A stretch of 64,000 nt of DNA from Actinoplanes sichuanensis (GTDB lineage: Bacteria > Actinomycetota > Actinomycetes > Mycobacteriales > Micromonosporaceae): contig NZ_AP028461.1 in assembly GCF_033097365.1 (NCBI RefSeq), forward strand, positions 496,001 to 560,000, read 5' to 3'. The notes below the pieces were generated by a model. It searched no databases. It saw only the letters and a program-made list of their open reading frames with translations, and was not told the origin of the DNA. Position 1 is the stretch's first letter, and every line of letters starts with the position of its first letter. Shown here piece by piece: positions 16,264 through 25,050 of this stretch. A program made the position numbers and the translations under genes.

Positions 16264-17102
16264 AGAGTCACCACCTCCACGTGGCGCCGGTGCCGCATCA
16301 GCGGCAGTTCGAGAAGGGTGACGGCGCCGGCGACGAGCAGGCCCAGCAGGGCCGCGCCGAGCATCGCCGTGTAGACCTTGGCGGGATCGCTGGTCGCCTC
16401 CCGCGAATACTCGATGATCAGCCGGCCGATGCCGCCGCGGGTGCCGGTGGAGATCTCGCCGACCACCGCGCCGACCACCGCCGCCGCCCCGGCCAGGCGC
16501 AGCGCCGGGAACAGATAGGGCAGCGCCGCCGGGAACCGCAGTTTGACCAGCGTGCGCCACCAGCCCGCGGCATAGCTGCGCATCAGCTCGGTCCCGGCCG
16601 CCGACGGCGACTGGAGCCCGCGCAACATGCCCACCGCGACCGGGAAGAACGCCAGGTAGGCGGCGATCACCGACACGGTCGCCCAGGGCGGCATCAGGGT
16701 GCCGCCCCAGCCGGCGATCAGCGGCGCGAGCGCCACCAGCGGCACGGTCTGGGAGAGGATGACGTACGGCAGCAGCCCGCGCTCGACGATCCGGAACCGC
16801 TGCATCGCCGCCGCCAGGACGAGCCCGATCGCCGTGCCCGCCGCGAACCCGACCGCCGTGATGCCGAGCGTGAACAGGCACGCGTCGATTACCACGATCC
16901 ACACCGGCCGTCCACCGGTCATCTCCGGATCGGACAGCCGGGTGAGGATCGCCCACAGATGTGGCATGGAGAGGTCGTCGGCGCGCGGGAGCACCCGCAC
17001 GCCGAACAGCACCGTCCCCTCGGGATCGCCGACTGCCTTGTACCCCTCCCAGAGGAGTGCGGCCGCGATCAGACCGGCGATCACCGAGAGGACGCGCCTC
17101 AC
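16260..17102 (-). CDS. ABC transporter permease (SsuC/ThiX-type), second subunit
   Basis: 280 residues from GTG 17102, which overlaps the stop of the LLM oxidoreductase gene (GTGA). It has about six transmembrane segments, the first at VLSVIAGLIAAALLWEGYKA, and the permease coupling loop GTELMRSYAAGWWRTLVKLR with PAALPYLFPALRLAGAAAVV. It resembles, but is not a copy of, the permease at 14753. Having two different permeases with one ATPase and one binding protein is typical of a subset of THI5-like pyrimidine importers. Confidence 0.92.
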   Translation of the reverse strand: MRRVLSVIAGLIAAALLWEGYKAVGDPEGTVLFGVRVLPRADDLSMPHLWAILTRLSDPEMTGGRPVWIVVIDACLFTLGITAVGFAAGTAIGLVLAAAMQRFRIVERGLLPYVILSQTVPLVALAPLIAGWGGTLMPPWATVSVIAAYLAFFPVAVGMLRGLQSPSAAGTELMRSYAAGWWRTLVKLRFPAALPYLFPALRLAGAAAVVGAVVGEISTGTRGGIGRLIIEYSREATSDPAKVYTAMLGAALLGLLVAGAVTLLELPLMRHRRHVEVVTL

Positions 17103-18097
17103 GAGAACGCCGGGATGATGTGCTCGCCGTAGGCGGCGAGCGTCGATTCCTTGCCGTCGTGCTGGAGGTAGACGGAGAACTGGTCGACGCCCAGTTCGCG
17201 CAGCTCCTGCAGCTTCTTGACGTGGCTCTCGACGGGACCGAGGACACAGAAGCGGTCCACGATCTCGTCCGGGACGAAGGTCGTGTGACTGTTTCCGGCC
17301 CGGCCGTGCTCGCTGTAGTCGTACCCCTGCCGGGCCTTGATGTAATCGGTGAGGGCCTGCGGCACCGCGCCGCCGTCGCCACCGTAACGGGCCACGATGT
17401 CGGCGATGTGATTGCCGACCATGCCGCCGAACCAGCGGGTCTGCTCGCGCTGATGGGCCAGGTCGTCGCCGACGTAGGCCGGTGCCGCCACGCAGAACTT
17501 GATGGCGTCCGGGTCCCGTTTCGCGGCTACGGCCGCTTTTCGGACCGCGGCGATCATCCACTCGGCGATGTCCGGGTCCGCGAGCTGAAGGATGTAGCCG
17601 TCGCCCACCTCCCCGGTGATGGCGAGCGCCTTCGGGCCGTAGGCCGCGACCCACACCTCCAGCCTGCTCTCCGACGCCCAGGCGAGCTGGAGTTCCTGAC
17701 CGCGAACGGTCACCTTCTCGCCGTTGCCGAGGCCCTTGATCGCCAGCACGCTCTCGCGGAGTCGGCCGAGGGTCTGCGGGGTGAGGCCGAGCACGCGCAG
17801 TGCCGAGTCGCCGCGGCCGATGCCGCAGACGGTCCGGTTGCCGTACATCTCGTTGAGGGTCGCGAAGGTCGAGGCGGTGACCGTCCAGTCCCGGGTGCCC
17901 GGGTTGGTCACCATCGGGCCGACGATGATCCGCTCGGTCGCGGCCAGGATCGCCGAGTAGACGACGAAGGGCTCCTGCCACAGCACGTGCGAGTCGAACG
18001 TCCAGAAGTGACTGAAGCCGGCCGCCTCGGCCTTCTTCGCCCACTCGACGATCTCCAGCGCGGGTGGGTCGTTCTGTAGCACTACACCGATGTCCAA
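17099..18097 (-). CDS. LLM-class flavin/F420-dependent oxidoreductase
   Basis: 332 residues. TTG 18097 is supported by an AAAGGGG box 5 nt upstream and by the immediate start of the first beta strand (MDIGVVLQNDPP). The (beta/alpha)8 bacterial-luciferase-like fold shows in FSHFWTFDSHVLW, ERIIVGPMVTNPGTRD, CGIGRGDSALRVLG and LEVWVAAYGPKALAITGEVGDGY. From memory it fits the CPS_4043-type F420 subfamily (TIGR03842) often found beside dihydropyrimidinase genes. It lies between hydA and the importer with GTGA coupling. No PreT/PreA-type dihydropyrimidine dehydrogenase is visible here, so it may perform the ring-reduction or another oxidation step of this pathway (inference). Confidence 0.88.
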   Translation of the reverse strand: MDIGVVLQNDPPALEIVEWAKKAEAAGFSHFWTFDSHVLWQEPFVVYSAILAATERIIVGPMVTNPGTRDWTVTASTFATLNEMYGNRTVCGIGRGDSALRVLGLTPQTLGRLRESVLAIKGLGNGEKVTVRGQELQLAWASESRLEVWVAAYGPKALAITGEVGDGYILQLADPDIAEWMIAAVRKAAVAAKRDPDAIKFCVAAPAYVGDDLAHQREQTRWFGGMVGNHIADIVARYGGDGGAVPQALTDYIKARQGYDYSEHGRAGNSHTTFVPDEIVDRFCVLGPVESHVKKLQELRELGVDQFSVYLQHDGKESTLAAYGEHIIPAFS

Positions 18098-18110
18098 AAC
18101 CCACCCCTTT

Positions 18111-19511
18111 CTAGATCAGGTAGTCGCTGAGGCCGCGCTTGAGGTACCGGCCGCGGCCGGCCCGCCCGGTGTATTCGCCGCCGGACGCGATGACCTCGCC
18201 GCGGGACAGGACCGTGTCGACCCGGCCGTCGATCTCCCAGCCCTCCCAGGCCGAGTGGTCCATGTTCATGTGGTGCGTCTCGACGCTGATCCGGGTGCGC
18301 CCGTTCGGGTCGTAGAGCACGATGTCGGCGTCCGAGCCGGGGGCGATGATCCCCTTCTTCGGGTAGAGGCCGAACATCCGCGCCGGGGTGGTCGCGATCG
18401 TCTCCACCCAGCGGCCCAGCGACAGCTTTCCGTCGACGACACCCTGGTAGAGCAGGTCGACGCGGTGTTCGACACTGCCGATCCCGTTCGGGATCTTGGA
18501 GAAGTCGCCGAGCCCCAGCTCCTTCTGGTCCTTGAAACAGAACGGGCAGTGGTCGGTCGAGACGACGGACAGGTCGTTGGTGCGCAGGCCCTGCCAGAGG
18601 TCGGCCCGGTGCGTCTCGTGCTTGCTGCGCAGCGGTGTCGAGCAGACCCACTTGGCGCCCTCGAAACCGGGCGCGCCGAGCTGGTCCTCCAGGGTCAGGT
18701 ACAGGTACTGCGGGCACGTCTCGGCGAACACGTTCTTACCCCGGTTGCGGGCTTCCGCGACCTGTTCGAGTGCCTTCGACGCGCTCAGGTGCACGATGTA
18801 GAGCGGGCAGTCGGCCGCGACGCTCGCCAGCCAGATCGCCCGGCTGGTGGCCTCCGCCTCCAGCTCCTGCGGCCGGGTCAGGCCGTGGTGGATCGGGTCC
18901 GTCTCGCCGCGCTCGAGGGCCTGCTTGACCAGCACGTCGATGGCCGGGCCGTTCTCCGCGTGCATCATGATCATGGCGCCGTTGTCGCGCGCCTTCTGCA
19001 TCGCGCGCAGGATCTGGCCGTCGTCGGAGTAGAAGACGCCCGGATACGCCATGAACAGCTTGAAACTGGTGATGCCCTCGTTGTTGACCAGGTAGTCCAT
19101 CGCCTTGAGCGACTCGTCGTCGACACCGCCGAGGATCTGGTGGAAGGCGTAGTCGATGTGGCAGTTGCCCTCGGCCTTGCCGTGCCAGGCGGCCAGCCCG
19201 TCCTGGACCACCTCGCCGTACCGCTGCACCGCGAAGTCGATGATCGTGGTCGTCCCGCCGATCGCCGCCGCCCTGGTGCCGGTGTCGAAGGTGTCACTGG
19301 CGTGTGTGCCGCCGAACGGCAGCTCCATGTGGGTGTGCGCGTCGACCGCGCCGGGGATCACGTACTTCCCGGTGGCGTCGATCACCTCGGGTCCCTCGGG
19401 CGCCTGGCCGGGCGCGAAGATCGCGACGATCGTCTCGCCGTCGACCAGTACGTCCGCCGTGATCGGCCCGGTGGGAGCGACGACGGTCCCACCCTTGATC
19501 AGCAGGCTCAC
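18111..19511 (-). CDS. hydA: Dihydropyrimidinase / D-hydantoinase
   Basis: 466 residues from GTG 19511, overlapping the upstream stop as GTGA. It is a cyclic amidohydrolase that opens dihydrouracil, dihydrothymine or 5-substituted hydantoins to N-carbamoyl products. The binuclear metal site is complete: HTHM (His59, His61), carbamylated Lys151 in SFKLFMAYPG, His184 (MMHAEN), His240 (YIVHLSA) and Asp319 (STDHCPF). Tyr156, the usual oxyanion residue, is present. The length is normal (about 460-480). It stands between the carbamoyl-amidohydrolase and the LLM oxidoreductase, matching a pyrimidine or hydantoin catabolic operon. Confidence 0.94.
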   Translation of the reverse strand: MSLLIKGGTVVAPTGPITADVLVDGETIVAIFAPGQAPEGPEVIDATGKYVIPGAVDAHTHMELPFGGTHASDTFDTGTRAAAIGGTTTIIDFAVQRYGEVVQDGLAAWHGKAEGNCHIDYAFHQILGGVDDESLKAMDYLVNNEGITSFKLFMAYPGVFYSDDGQILRAMQKARDNGAMIMMHAENGPAIDVLVKQALERGETDPIHHGLTRPQELEAEATSRAIWLASVAADCPLYIVHLSASKALEQVAEARNRGKNVFAETCPQYLYLTLEDQLGAPGFEGAKWVCSTPLRSKHETHRADLWQGLRTNDLSVVSTDHCPFCFKDQKELGLGDFSKIPNGIGSVEHRVDLLYQGVVDGKLSLGRWVETIATTPARMFGLYPKKGIIAPGSDADIVLYDPNGRTRISVETHHMNMDHSAWEGWEIDGRVDTVLSRGEVIASGGEYTGRAGRGRYLKRGLSDYLI

Positions 19512-20350
19512 GGCGCCACCAGCCCGTCGTAGCTGTCCGGCCGCCGGTCGCGGTAGAACTGCCACCGGTCGCGGACCGTGCCGAGCAGGCTCAGGTCCAG
19601 GTCACGGACGATCAGCTCGGGGTTGTGGGTGTCCGCCACGTCACCGACGAACTTACCCTCCGGGTCGACGAAGTAGGTCTGCCCGTAGAAGTCGTTCTCC
19701 CCCAGGTCCTCGACGCCGACCCGGTTGATCGCGCCGATGAAGTACTCGTTGGCGACCGCGCTGGCCGGCTGCTCCAGCTGCCACAGGTAGGACGACAGGC
19801 CGCGGCTGGTGGCCGACGGGTTGAACACGATCTGCGCCCCGTTCAGGCCGAGCGCCCGCCAGCCCTCCGGGAAGTGCCGGTCGTAACAGATGTAAACGCC
19901 CACCTTGCCGACCGCGGTGTCGAAAACCGGATAACCCAGGTTTCCCGGACGGAAGTAGAACTTCTCCCAGAAACCCTTCACCTGCGGGATGTGGTTCTTG
20001 CGGTATTTGCCGAGATATTCACCATCGGCATCGACCACCGCCGCGGTGTTGTAGAGGACTCCGGGCTGCTCCTGCTCGTACATCGGCAGGACCATGACCA
20101 TTCCCAGTTCGGCCGCGAGCGCCTGGAAACGCTCGGTCGTCGGGCCCGGGATGGACTCGGCGTACTCGTAGTAGGCGGCGTCCTGCACCTGGCAGAAGTA
20201 CGGGCCGTAGAACAGCTCCTGGAAGCAGATCACCTTCGCCCCCTGGGCGGCGGCCTCACGAGCGTAATCCTCGTGCGCCTTGATCATCGATTCCTTGTCG
20301 CCCGTCCAGGTGGTCTGGACGAGGGCGGCGCGGACGACTCCGGTCGTCAT
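19508..20350 (-). CDS. Nitrilase-superfamily N-carbamoyl-beta-alanine amidohydrolase
   Basis: 280 residues from ATG 20350, preceded by AGAGGGG; an upstream GTG would add an 11-residue basic extension of no family value. It is a carbon-nitrogen hydrolase that removes the carbamoyl group as CO2 and ammonia, giving beta-alanine or an amino acid. The catalytic triad is visible: Glu45 (CFQELFYGPYFC), Lys118 (KYRKNHIPQ) and Cys155 (YICYDRHFPEGWR). The motif FFYFRPGN-like stretch is typical of beta-ureidopropionase relatives. It is the first gene of the leftward pyrimidine operon, directly opposite the MocR regulator. Confidence 0.93.
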   Translation of the reverse strand: MTTGVVRAALVQTTWTGDKESMIKAHEDYAREAAAQGAKVICFQELFYGPYFCQVQDAAYYEYAESIPGPTTERFQALAAELGMVMVLPMYEQEQPGVLYNTAAVVDADGEYLGKYRKNHIPQVKGFWEKFYFRPGNLGYPVFDTAVGKVGVYICYDRHFPEGWRALGLNGAQIVFNPSATSRGLSSYLWQLEQPASAVANEYFIGAINRVGVEDLGENDFYGQTYFVDPEGKFVGDVADTHNPELIVRDLDLSLLGTVRDRWQFYRDRRPDSYDGLVAP

Positions 20351-20432
20351 TGCGGCCCCTCTCTTTTTGATCTTTGTACGCACGCGCAGTGCGCCGGGAA
20401 GCGCCTGTGATCGTGTGTTTACTCCTCGTTAT

Positions 20433-20453
20433 AGGTCCTGCGCCAGGTCTTGC
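20433..20453. promoter_or_regulatory. Direct repeat in the divergent promoter, candidate MocR operator
   Basis: AGGTCCTGC at 20433-20441 and AGGTCTTGC at 20445-20453 are 12 bp apart in the 192-bp spacer between the carbamoyl-amidohydrolase start (20350) and the MocR start (20543). A second short repeat GACAC occurs twice at about 20474-20487. MocR proteins commonly bind direct repeats in such spacers, so this is a reasonable but unproven operator. Confidence 0.4.
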
Positions 20454-20542
20454 TTGTCGGCGCCGGATGCCGTAGGACACTAACGACACAGATTGAGGCG
20501 AACAATTGCCCGTACGTTACGGAATGTTTCGGAGACGATAAT

Positions 20543-21889
20543 TTGCTGACCCTGATCACCGGGGCGGTTCAGGACAGAAGCGCCCGCGGCATAGCGGCGG
20601 CGGTGAGCCGGTTGATCACCTCCGGCCACCTGCCCGCCGGCGCACGCCTGCCCACCGTCCGGGTGGTCGCGGGCTCGCTCGGCGTGAGCCCGACGACGGT
20701 CAGCGAGGCGTGGCGGAACCTGATCCTGGCCGGGGCGATCCAGACCCGCGGGCGCTCCGGCACCTACGTGTCCGGGCCGCTGCCACCCCGGGCCCGGTTG
20801 CGGTACGCGCAGCTCAGCGGCGCCCGGGTCGACCTGCCACAGGACCTGTCGACAGGTGTTCCCGACCCACTGCTGCTGCCCGACCTGACCGCCGCGCTAC
20901 GGCGGATCGGGGACGGGCGGTGGGCCGGCAGCTACCTCGACGCCCCGGTGCTGCCGGACCTCGAGGCGCTGCTGCGGGAGCGGTGGCCGTACCCGCCGGA
21001 GAAGCTCACCGTCGTCGACGGTGCGATGGACGCCCTCGACCGGGTGGCCGGCGCCGTCCTGCGGTACGGCGACCACGTGCTCGTCGAGAACCCGGCCTTC
21101 CCGCCGTTGCTCGACCTGCTCCAGGCCCTCGGCGCCACCGTGATCGGGGTGCCGATGGACTCGGCCGGCATCGTCCCGGACGCCCTGCGACAGGCGATCC
21201 GTGACTACCGGGCGGTCGCTCTGTTCCTTCAGCCGCGTGCCCACAACCCCACGGGTACCAGCATGGACGCGTCCCGCGCGGCGTTACTGGCGAACGTCCT
21301 CCTGGACGCCCCGCACCTGCTCGTGGTCGAGGACGACCACGCCGGCGGCATCGCCACCGCCCCGCCCGTCAGCCTCGGCCGCTACCTGCCGGAACGCACC
21401 GTGCACGTGGCCGGCTTCTCCAAGAGCCACGGGCCCGACCTGCGGCTGGCGGCGGTCGGCGGGCCGGCGCACGTGCTCGACGCGCTGGCCGATCGGCGGC
21501 TGCTCGGACCCGGCTGGTCGAGTCGGCTGCTTCAGGGCGTACTCCTCGATCTGCTGACCGACCCGCAGGCCGTGGCGCGCGTCGCGGCCGCCCGCGACGC
21601 CTACGCCGCGCGCCGTACCGCCCTGGTGAAAGCCCTGCACGACCGGGACGTGACCGCCACCGCGGCGGACGGGATCAACCTCTGGATGGCCGTCCCGGAC
21701 CAGCAGAACGCCATGGTCGCGCTGGCCGCCCACGGCGTCGCGGCCGCGCCGGGCGCCCCGTTCTGCGTCACCCCGCTCGGCAGTGACCACCTGCGGATCA
21801 CCGCCGGTCTGGTCGCCGACGGATACGACGAGCTGGCCGACGTGCTGGCGGTCGCCACCGTTCCGAACATCCGAAGGAGAACCCCGTGA
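20543..21889 (+). CDS. MocR-type regulator (GntR HTH fused to aminotransferase fold)
   Basis: 448 residues from TTG 20543, chosen because GGAG lies 8 nt upstream and the winged helix starts soon after; a more distant TTG at 20450 would add an unrelated 31-residue segment. GntR winged helix at about 11-78 (ARLPTVRVVAGSLGVSPTTV, RGRSGTYVSG). Fold-type I aminotransferase domain from about 100, with PRAHNPTGT and a PLP lysine at 294 (AGFSKSHGPDLRL). Such proteins use PLP as a co-sensor rather than as an enzyme cofactor. It is coupled (GTGA) to the class III aminotransferase and divergent from the hydantoinase operon, so it probably controls both. Confidence 0.9.
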   Translation: MLTLITGAVQDRSARGIAAAVSRLITSGHLPAGARLPTVRVVAGSLGVSPTTVSEAWRNLILAGAIQTRGRSGTYVSGPLPPRARLRYAQLSGARVDLPQDLSTGVPDPLLLPDLTAALRRIGDGRWAGSYLDAPVLPDLEALLRERWPYPPEKLTVVDGAMDALDRVAGAVLRYGDHVLVENPAFPPLLDLLQALGATVIGVPMDSAGIVPDALRQAIRDYRAVALFLQPRAHNPTGTSMDASRAALLANVLLDAPHLLVVEDDHAGGIATAPPVSLGRYLPERTVHVAGFSKSHGPDLRLAAVGGPAHVLDALADRRLLGPGWSSRLLQGVLLDLLTDPQAVARVAAARDAYAARRTALVKALHDRDVTATAADGINLWMAVPDQQNAMVALAAHGVAAAPGAPFCVTPLGSDHLRITAGLVADGYDELADVLAVATVPNIRRRTP

Positions 21890-23181
21890 GCGAGCTTCTC
21901 GACCGGCACCGCGCCGTCATGCCCAACTGGATGCCGGTCTACTACGGCGACGACGCGCTGGAGATCGTCTCCGGCCGCGGACGCCGGGTGACCACCGCCG
22001 ACGGCCGTACCTACCTCGACTTCTTCGGCGGCGTGCTGACCACGATGATCGGCTACGACGTGGCCGAGATCAGCGACGCGGTCCGCCGGCAGATAGGCAC
22101 CGGCGTCGCCCACACCTCCACGCTCTACCTGATCCGGCAGCAGGTCGAGTTGGCCGAGAAGATCGCCCGGCTCTCCGGCATCCCGGACGCGCGGGTGTTC
22201 TTCACCAACTCGGGCACCGAGGCCAACGAATCGGCCCTGCTGATGGCCACCAACGTGCGGCGGTCCAACCAGATCCTGGCGATCAAGAACAGCTACCACG
22301 GGCGGACCTTCGGCACCATGGCGATCACCGGGCACCGGACCTGGTCGTCGAGCTCGCTGAGCCCGTTCACGGTGAACTGGCTGGCCTCGGCCGACCGGCT
22401 GCGCGGGCGGATGGCCCGGCTCGGCGATGCCGACCTGATCGAGGCGGCCGTCGACGACCTGCGGGAGGTGCTGGCCACGGTCACCGCCGGGGACGTGGCC
22501 GCGCTGATCGCCGAGCCGATCCAGGGCGTGGGCGGGTTCGTGGCCGGGCCGGACGGGCTGCTCGGGGCGTACCAGAAGGTTCTCGGTGAACACGGGATCC
22601 TGCTCATCGCCGACGAGGTGCAGACCGGCTGGGGACGCACCGGCGACCACTTCTGGGGCTACCAGGCGCACGACGTCATCCCGGACCTGATCACGTTCGC
22701 CAAGGGGATCGGCAACGGCTTCGCGCTCGGCGGGGTGGTCGGCAGCGCCTCGGTGATGAACGCGGTTCCGGCGATCAGCTTCTCCACCTTCGGCGGCAAC
22801 CCGATCAGTGCGGCGGCCGGCAACGCGGTCCTCGACTACGTGCTCGACCACGATCTGCAGGGCAACGCCCGGCGGGTCGGCACGATCCTGCTGGACGGCC
22901 TGCGGGCCCTCCCGCACCGGATCATCGGCCAGGTCCGGGGGCGTGGCCTGATGATCGGCATCGAGTTCGTCCGCCCCGGCACGACCGATCCTGATCCGGC
23001 CGCCACGCTGCGCGTCTTCGATCTCTGCCGGGCCGGTGGACTGCTGGTCGGCAAGGGTGGCCTGCACGGCAACGTGCTCCGGATCGGACCCGCGCTGACC
23101 CTTACCGAGGACGAGGCACGCGAAGGATTGACCGTTTTGGCCGATGCCATCGCCGTCGCTGACGGGGAGAGTGTTTTCTAG
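21886..23181 (+). CDS. Class III aminotransferase, probable beta-alanine transaminase
   Basis: 431 residues, GTG 21886, overlapping the MocR stop (GTGA). It is a PLP-dependent omega-type aminotransferase: FFTNSGTEANESALL, the SYHGRT motif, the PLP-ring Asp243 (LIADEVQTGWGRTG), Lys273 (ITFAKGIGNGFALGG) and STFGGNPISAAAGNAVL. It resembles AGXT2-type enzymes. The product of the divergent operon would be beta-alanine or a beta-amino acid, so transamination to malonate semialdehyde (or a methyl analogue) is the likely next step. The amino acceptor cannot be read from sequence. The length is normal. Confidence 0.9.
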   Translation: MSELLDRHRAVMPNWMPVYYGDDALEIVSGRGRRVTTADGRTYLDFFGGVLTTMIGYDVAEISDAVRRQIGTGVAHTSTLYLIRQQVELAEKIARLSGIPDARVFFTNSGTEANESALLMATNVRRSNQILAIKNSYHGRTFGTMAITGHRTWSSSSLSPFTVNWLASADRLRGRMARLGDADLIEAAVDDLREVLATVTAGDVAALIAEPIQGVGGFVAGPDGLLGAYQKVLGEHGILLIADEVQTGWGRTGDHFWGYQAHDVIPDLITFAKGIGNGFALGGVVGSASVMNAVPAISFSTFGGNPISAAAGNAVLDYVLDHDLQGNARRVGTILLDGLRALPHRIIGQVRGRGLMIGIEFVRPGTTDPDPAATLRVFDLCRAGGLLVGKGGLHGNVLRIGPALTLTEDEAREGLTVLADAIAVADGESVF

Positions 23182-23212
23182 GTGTTTGCTGTTCATCTGC
23201 TGTTTGTTGACG
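23180..23212 (+). promoter_or_regulatory. Possible PHO box upstream of the phosphate transporter
   Basis: Three 11-nt units in register (23180-23190, 23191-23201 GTTCATCTGCT, 23202-23212 GTTTGTTGACG) resemble the GTTCACC-type direct repeats bound by PhoP in Streptomyces. The spacer is unusually AT-rich for this genome. The match is imperfect, so this is tentative. Confidence 0.35.
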
Positions 23213-23305
23213 ACTACTCTCCGTAATGTTCTGACTACTATACGGTGATGTTTGGGAAACGGGAGGTTAACGCGGGCGGAACCTTGTACATGTCCCGTTC
23301 TGCCT

Positions 23306-24571
23306 ATGGCAGTGGACGTCCATCTCGGTCACGATCACGGCGTGACAGAAACATCCGTGATCTTGGCGCTGGTGGTCATCACGGCCCTGGCCTTCGATTT
23401 CACCAACGGGTTCCATGACACCGCCAACGCGATGGCGACCTCCATCGCGACCAAGGCGCTACGGCCCAAGACCGCCGTCGCCCTGTCCGGTGTGCTGAAC
23501 CTCGTCGGCGCGTTCCTCTCGGTCGAGGTCGCGCTGACCGTCACCAACGCCGTTGTCAAGATCCAGGACAAGAGCGGCGCCCCCAAGGCGGAACTCCTCG
23601 CCGACGGCGGCAGCACCTTGTTGCTGATCATCCTGGCCGGCCTCGTCGGTGGCATCGTCTGGAACCTGGCGACCTGGCTGTTGGGCCTGCCGTCCAGTTC
23701 CTCCCATGCCCTCTTCGGCGGCCTGGTCGGCGCCACCCTCGCCGGCCTGGGTGTGGCCGGCGTCAACTGGAACGGCGACGGGTCGAAACTCGACGGCGTC
23801 GTCGGCAAGGTCCTGCTGCCCGCGGTGATCTCCCCGGTCATCGCGGGGGTCGTCGCCGCCGCCGGGACCTGGATCATCTTCAAGATCACCACCGGGGTCG
23901 CGGCCCGCTTCACCGAGCAGGGGTTCCGCTGGGGCCAGATCGGCAGCGCCTCCCTCGTCTCCCTCGCGCACGGCACCAACGACGCGCAGAAGACGATGGG
24001 CGTCATCACGCTCGCTCTGATCGCCAGCGGACACTGGAGCGACCTGGAGAACATCCCGCTGTGGGTGAAGGTCTCCGCCGCCCTCGCCATTGCGCTCGGC
24101 ACCTACCTCGGCGGCTGGCGCATCATCCGGACCCTCGGCAAGGGCATCACCGACATCGTCCCGCCGCAGGGCACCGCCGCGCAGTCCGGGGCCGCCGCCG
24201 TCATCCTGGCCTCCAGCCACCTCGGCTTCGCGCTCTCCACCACGCACGTCGCCACCGGCTCGGTCATCGGCTCCGGCCTCGGCCGCCCCGGCGCCACGGT
24301 CCGCTGGGCCGTCGCCGGGCGGATGGTCCTCGCCTGGCTGATCACCCTGCCCGCGGCCGGCGTCGTCGGCGCGGTCATGTACTGGATCGGCGACGCGGTC
24401 GGCGGCATGGCCGGCGCGCTCGTCGTCTTCACCCTTCTGGCCCTCGCCTCCGGCGGCATGTACCTGCGCTCCCGCACCGGCAAGGTCGACCACGAGAACG
24501 TCAACGACGACTGGGACGGCGAGACCGCCCCCGCCGCCGCAGCTCCCGTCCCCGCCGTCGCGGCGAACTGA
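23306..24571 (+). CDS. pit: PiT-family inorganic phosphate transporter
   Basis: 421 residues from ATG 23306; GTG 23342 is an alternative and would drop a His-rich VDVHLGHDHG segment. There is no strong Shine-Dalgarno before either. It is a low-affinity phosphate:cation symporter with ten or more membrane helices. The duplicated PiT signatures are present: ALAFDFTNGFHDTANAMATS near the N-terminus and SLAHGTNDAQKTMGVI in the middle. GLPSSSSHALFGGLVGA and LSTTHVATGSVIGSG are the paired serine/threonine motifs. A Pro/Ala tail ends the chain. It is followed at 12 bp by a small membrane protein gene. Confidence 0.92.
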   Translation: MAVDVHLGHDHGVTETSVILALVVITALAFDFTNGFHDTANAMATSIATKALRPKTAVALSGVLNLVGAFLSVEVALTVTNAVVKIQDKSGAPKAELLADGGSTLLLIILAGLVGGIVWNLATWLLGLPSSSSHALFGGLVGATLAGLGVAGVNWNGDGSKLDGVVGKVLLPAVISPVIAGVVAAAGTWIIFKITTGVAARFTEQGFRWGQIGSASLVSLAHGTNDAQKTMGVITLALIASGHWSDLENIPLWVKVSAALAIALGTYLGGWRIIRTLGKGITDIVPPQGTAAQSGAAAVILASSHLGFALSTTHVATGSVIGSGLGRPGATVRWAVAGRMVLAWLITLPAAGVVGAVMYWIGDAVGGMAGALVVFTLLALASGGMYLRSRTGKVDHENVNDDWDGETAPAAAAPVPAVAAN

Positions 24572-24582
24572 AAGGGCCGATC

Positions 24583-24888
24583 ATGCACAACCTCGGATTC
24601 GCCCTCGACGGCGCCTGGCAGGTACTCCTCGCCGGGCTCGCCCTCGGCGCCGGCCTGCCGATCCTCTTCGCCCTCGGCATCCGCTCGCTGGCCTGGGGCG
24701 CGGGCAGCGTCACCACCGGCGTCACCACCGTCGAGGGGCCGCGCCGACCGATCGGTACGGTCATCGGCTACGCCCTCTTCGCGGTGGTCGTCGTCGGCGT
24801 CCTGCTCGGCCTGACCTTCATCGTGGCCAGCGGCTTCGGTTACAAGCTCGACTTCTCGCACGTCTACCCGACGATCATCGAGAAATAG
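24583..24888 (+). CDS. Small membrane protein co-transcribed with pit
   Basis: 101 residues from ATG 24583 with AAAGGG upstream, 11 bp after the pit stop. It has two transmembrane segments: VLLAGLALGAGLPILFALGI (about 14-33) and VIGYALFAVVVVGVLLGLTF (about 60-79). The short cytosolic loop carries SVTTGVTTVEGPRRPIGTV. From memory, a protein of this kind frequently follows PiT transporters in actinobacteria; no function is established. It is probably an accessory or stabilising subunit (inference). Confidence 0.8.
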   Translation: MHNLGFALDGAWQVLLAGLALGAGLPILFALGIRSLAWGAGSVTTGVTTVEGPRRPIGTVIGYALFAVVVVGVLLGLTFIVASGFGYKLDFSHVYPTIIEK

Positions 24889-24904
24889 ATCCTTCAGCGG
24901 TACG

Positions 24905-24929
24905 GGCTGCGCCGCCATCAGGCGCAGCC
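24905..24929 (+). terminator. Hairpin after the pit operon
   Basis: ggctgcgcc at 24905-24913 pairs perfectly with ggcgcagcc at 24921-24929 (7-nt loop), 16 bp after the stop codon. Confidence 0.65.
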
Positions 24930-25050
24930 ACACCTCCCGCGCTACCCCGCGACGCGGGCGGTGGGTCCCGCCCGACAACGCGTCTTTCGGGCTGAATCAT
25001 TCGGTACCGGTCACTTCGCTCCACCGCCGGCCCGATCCGTACCCGGCCCC

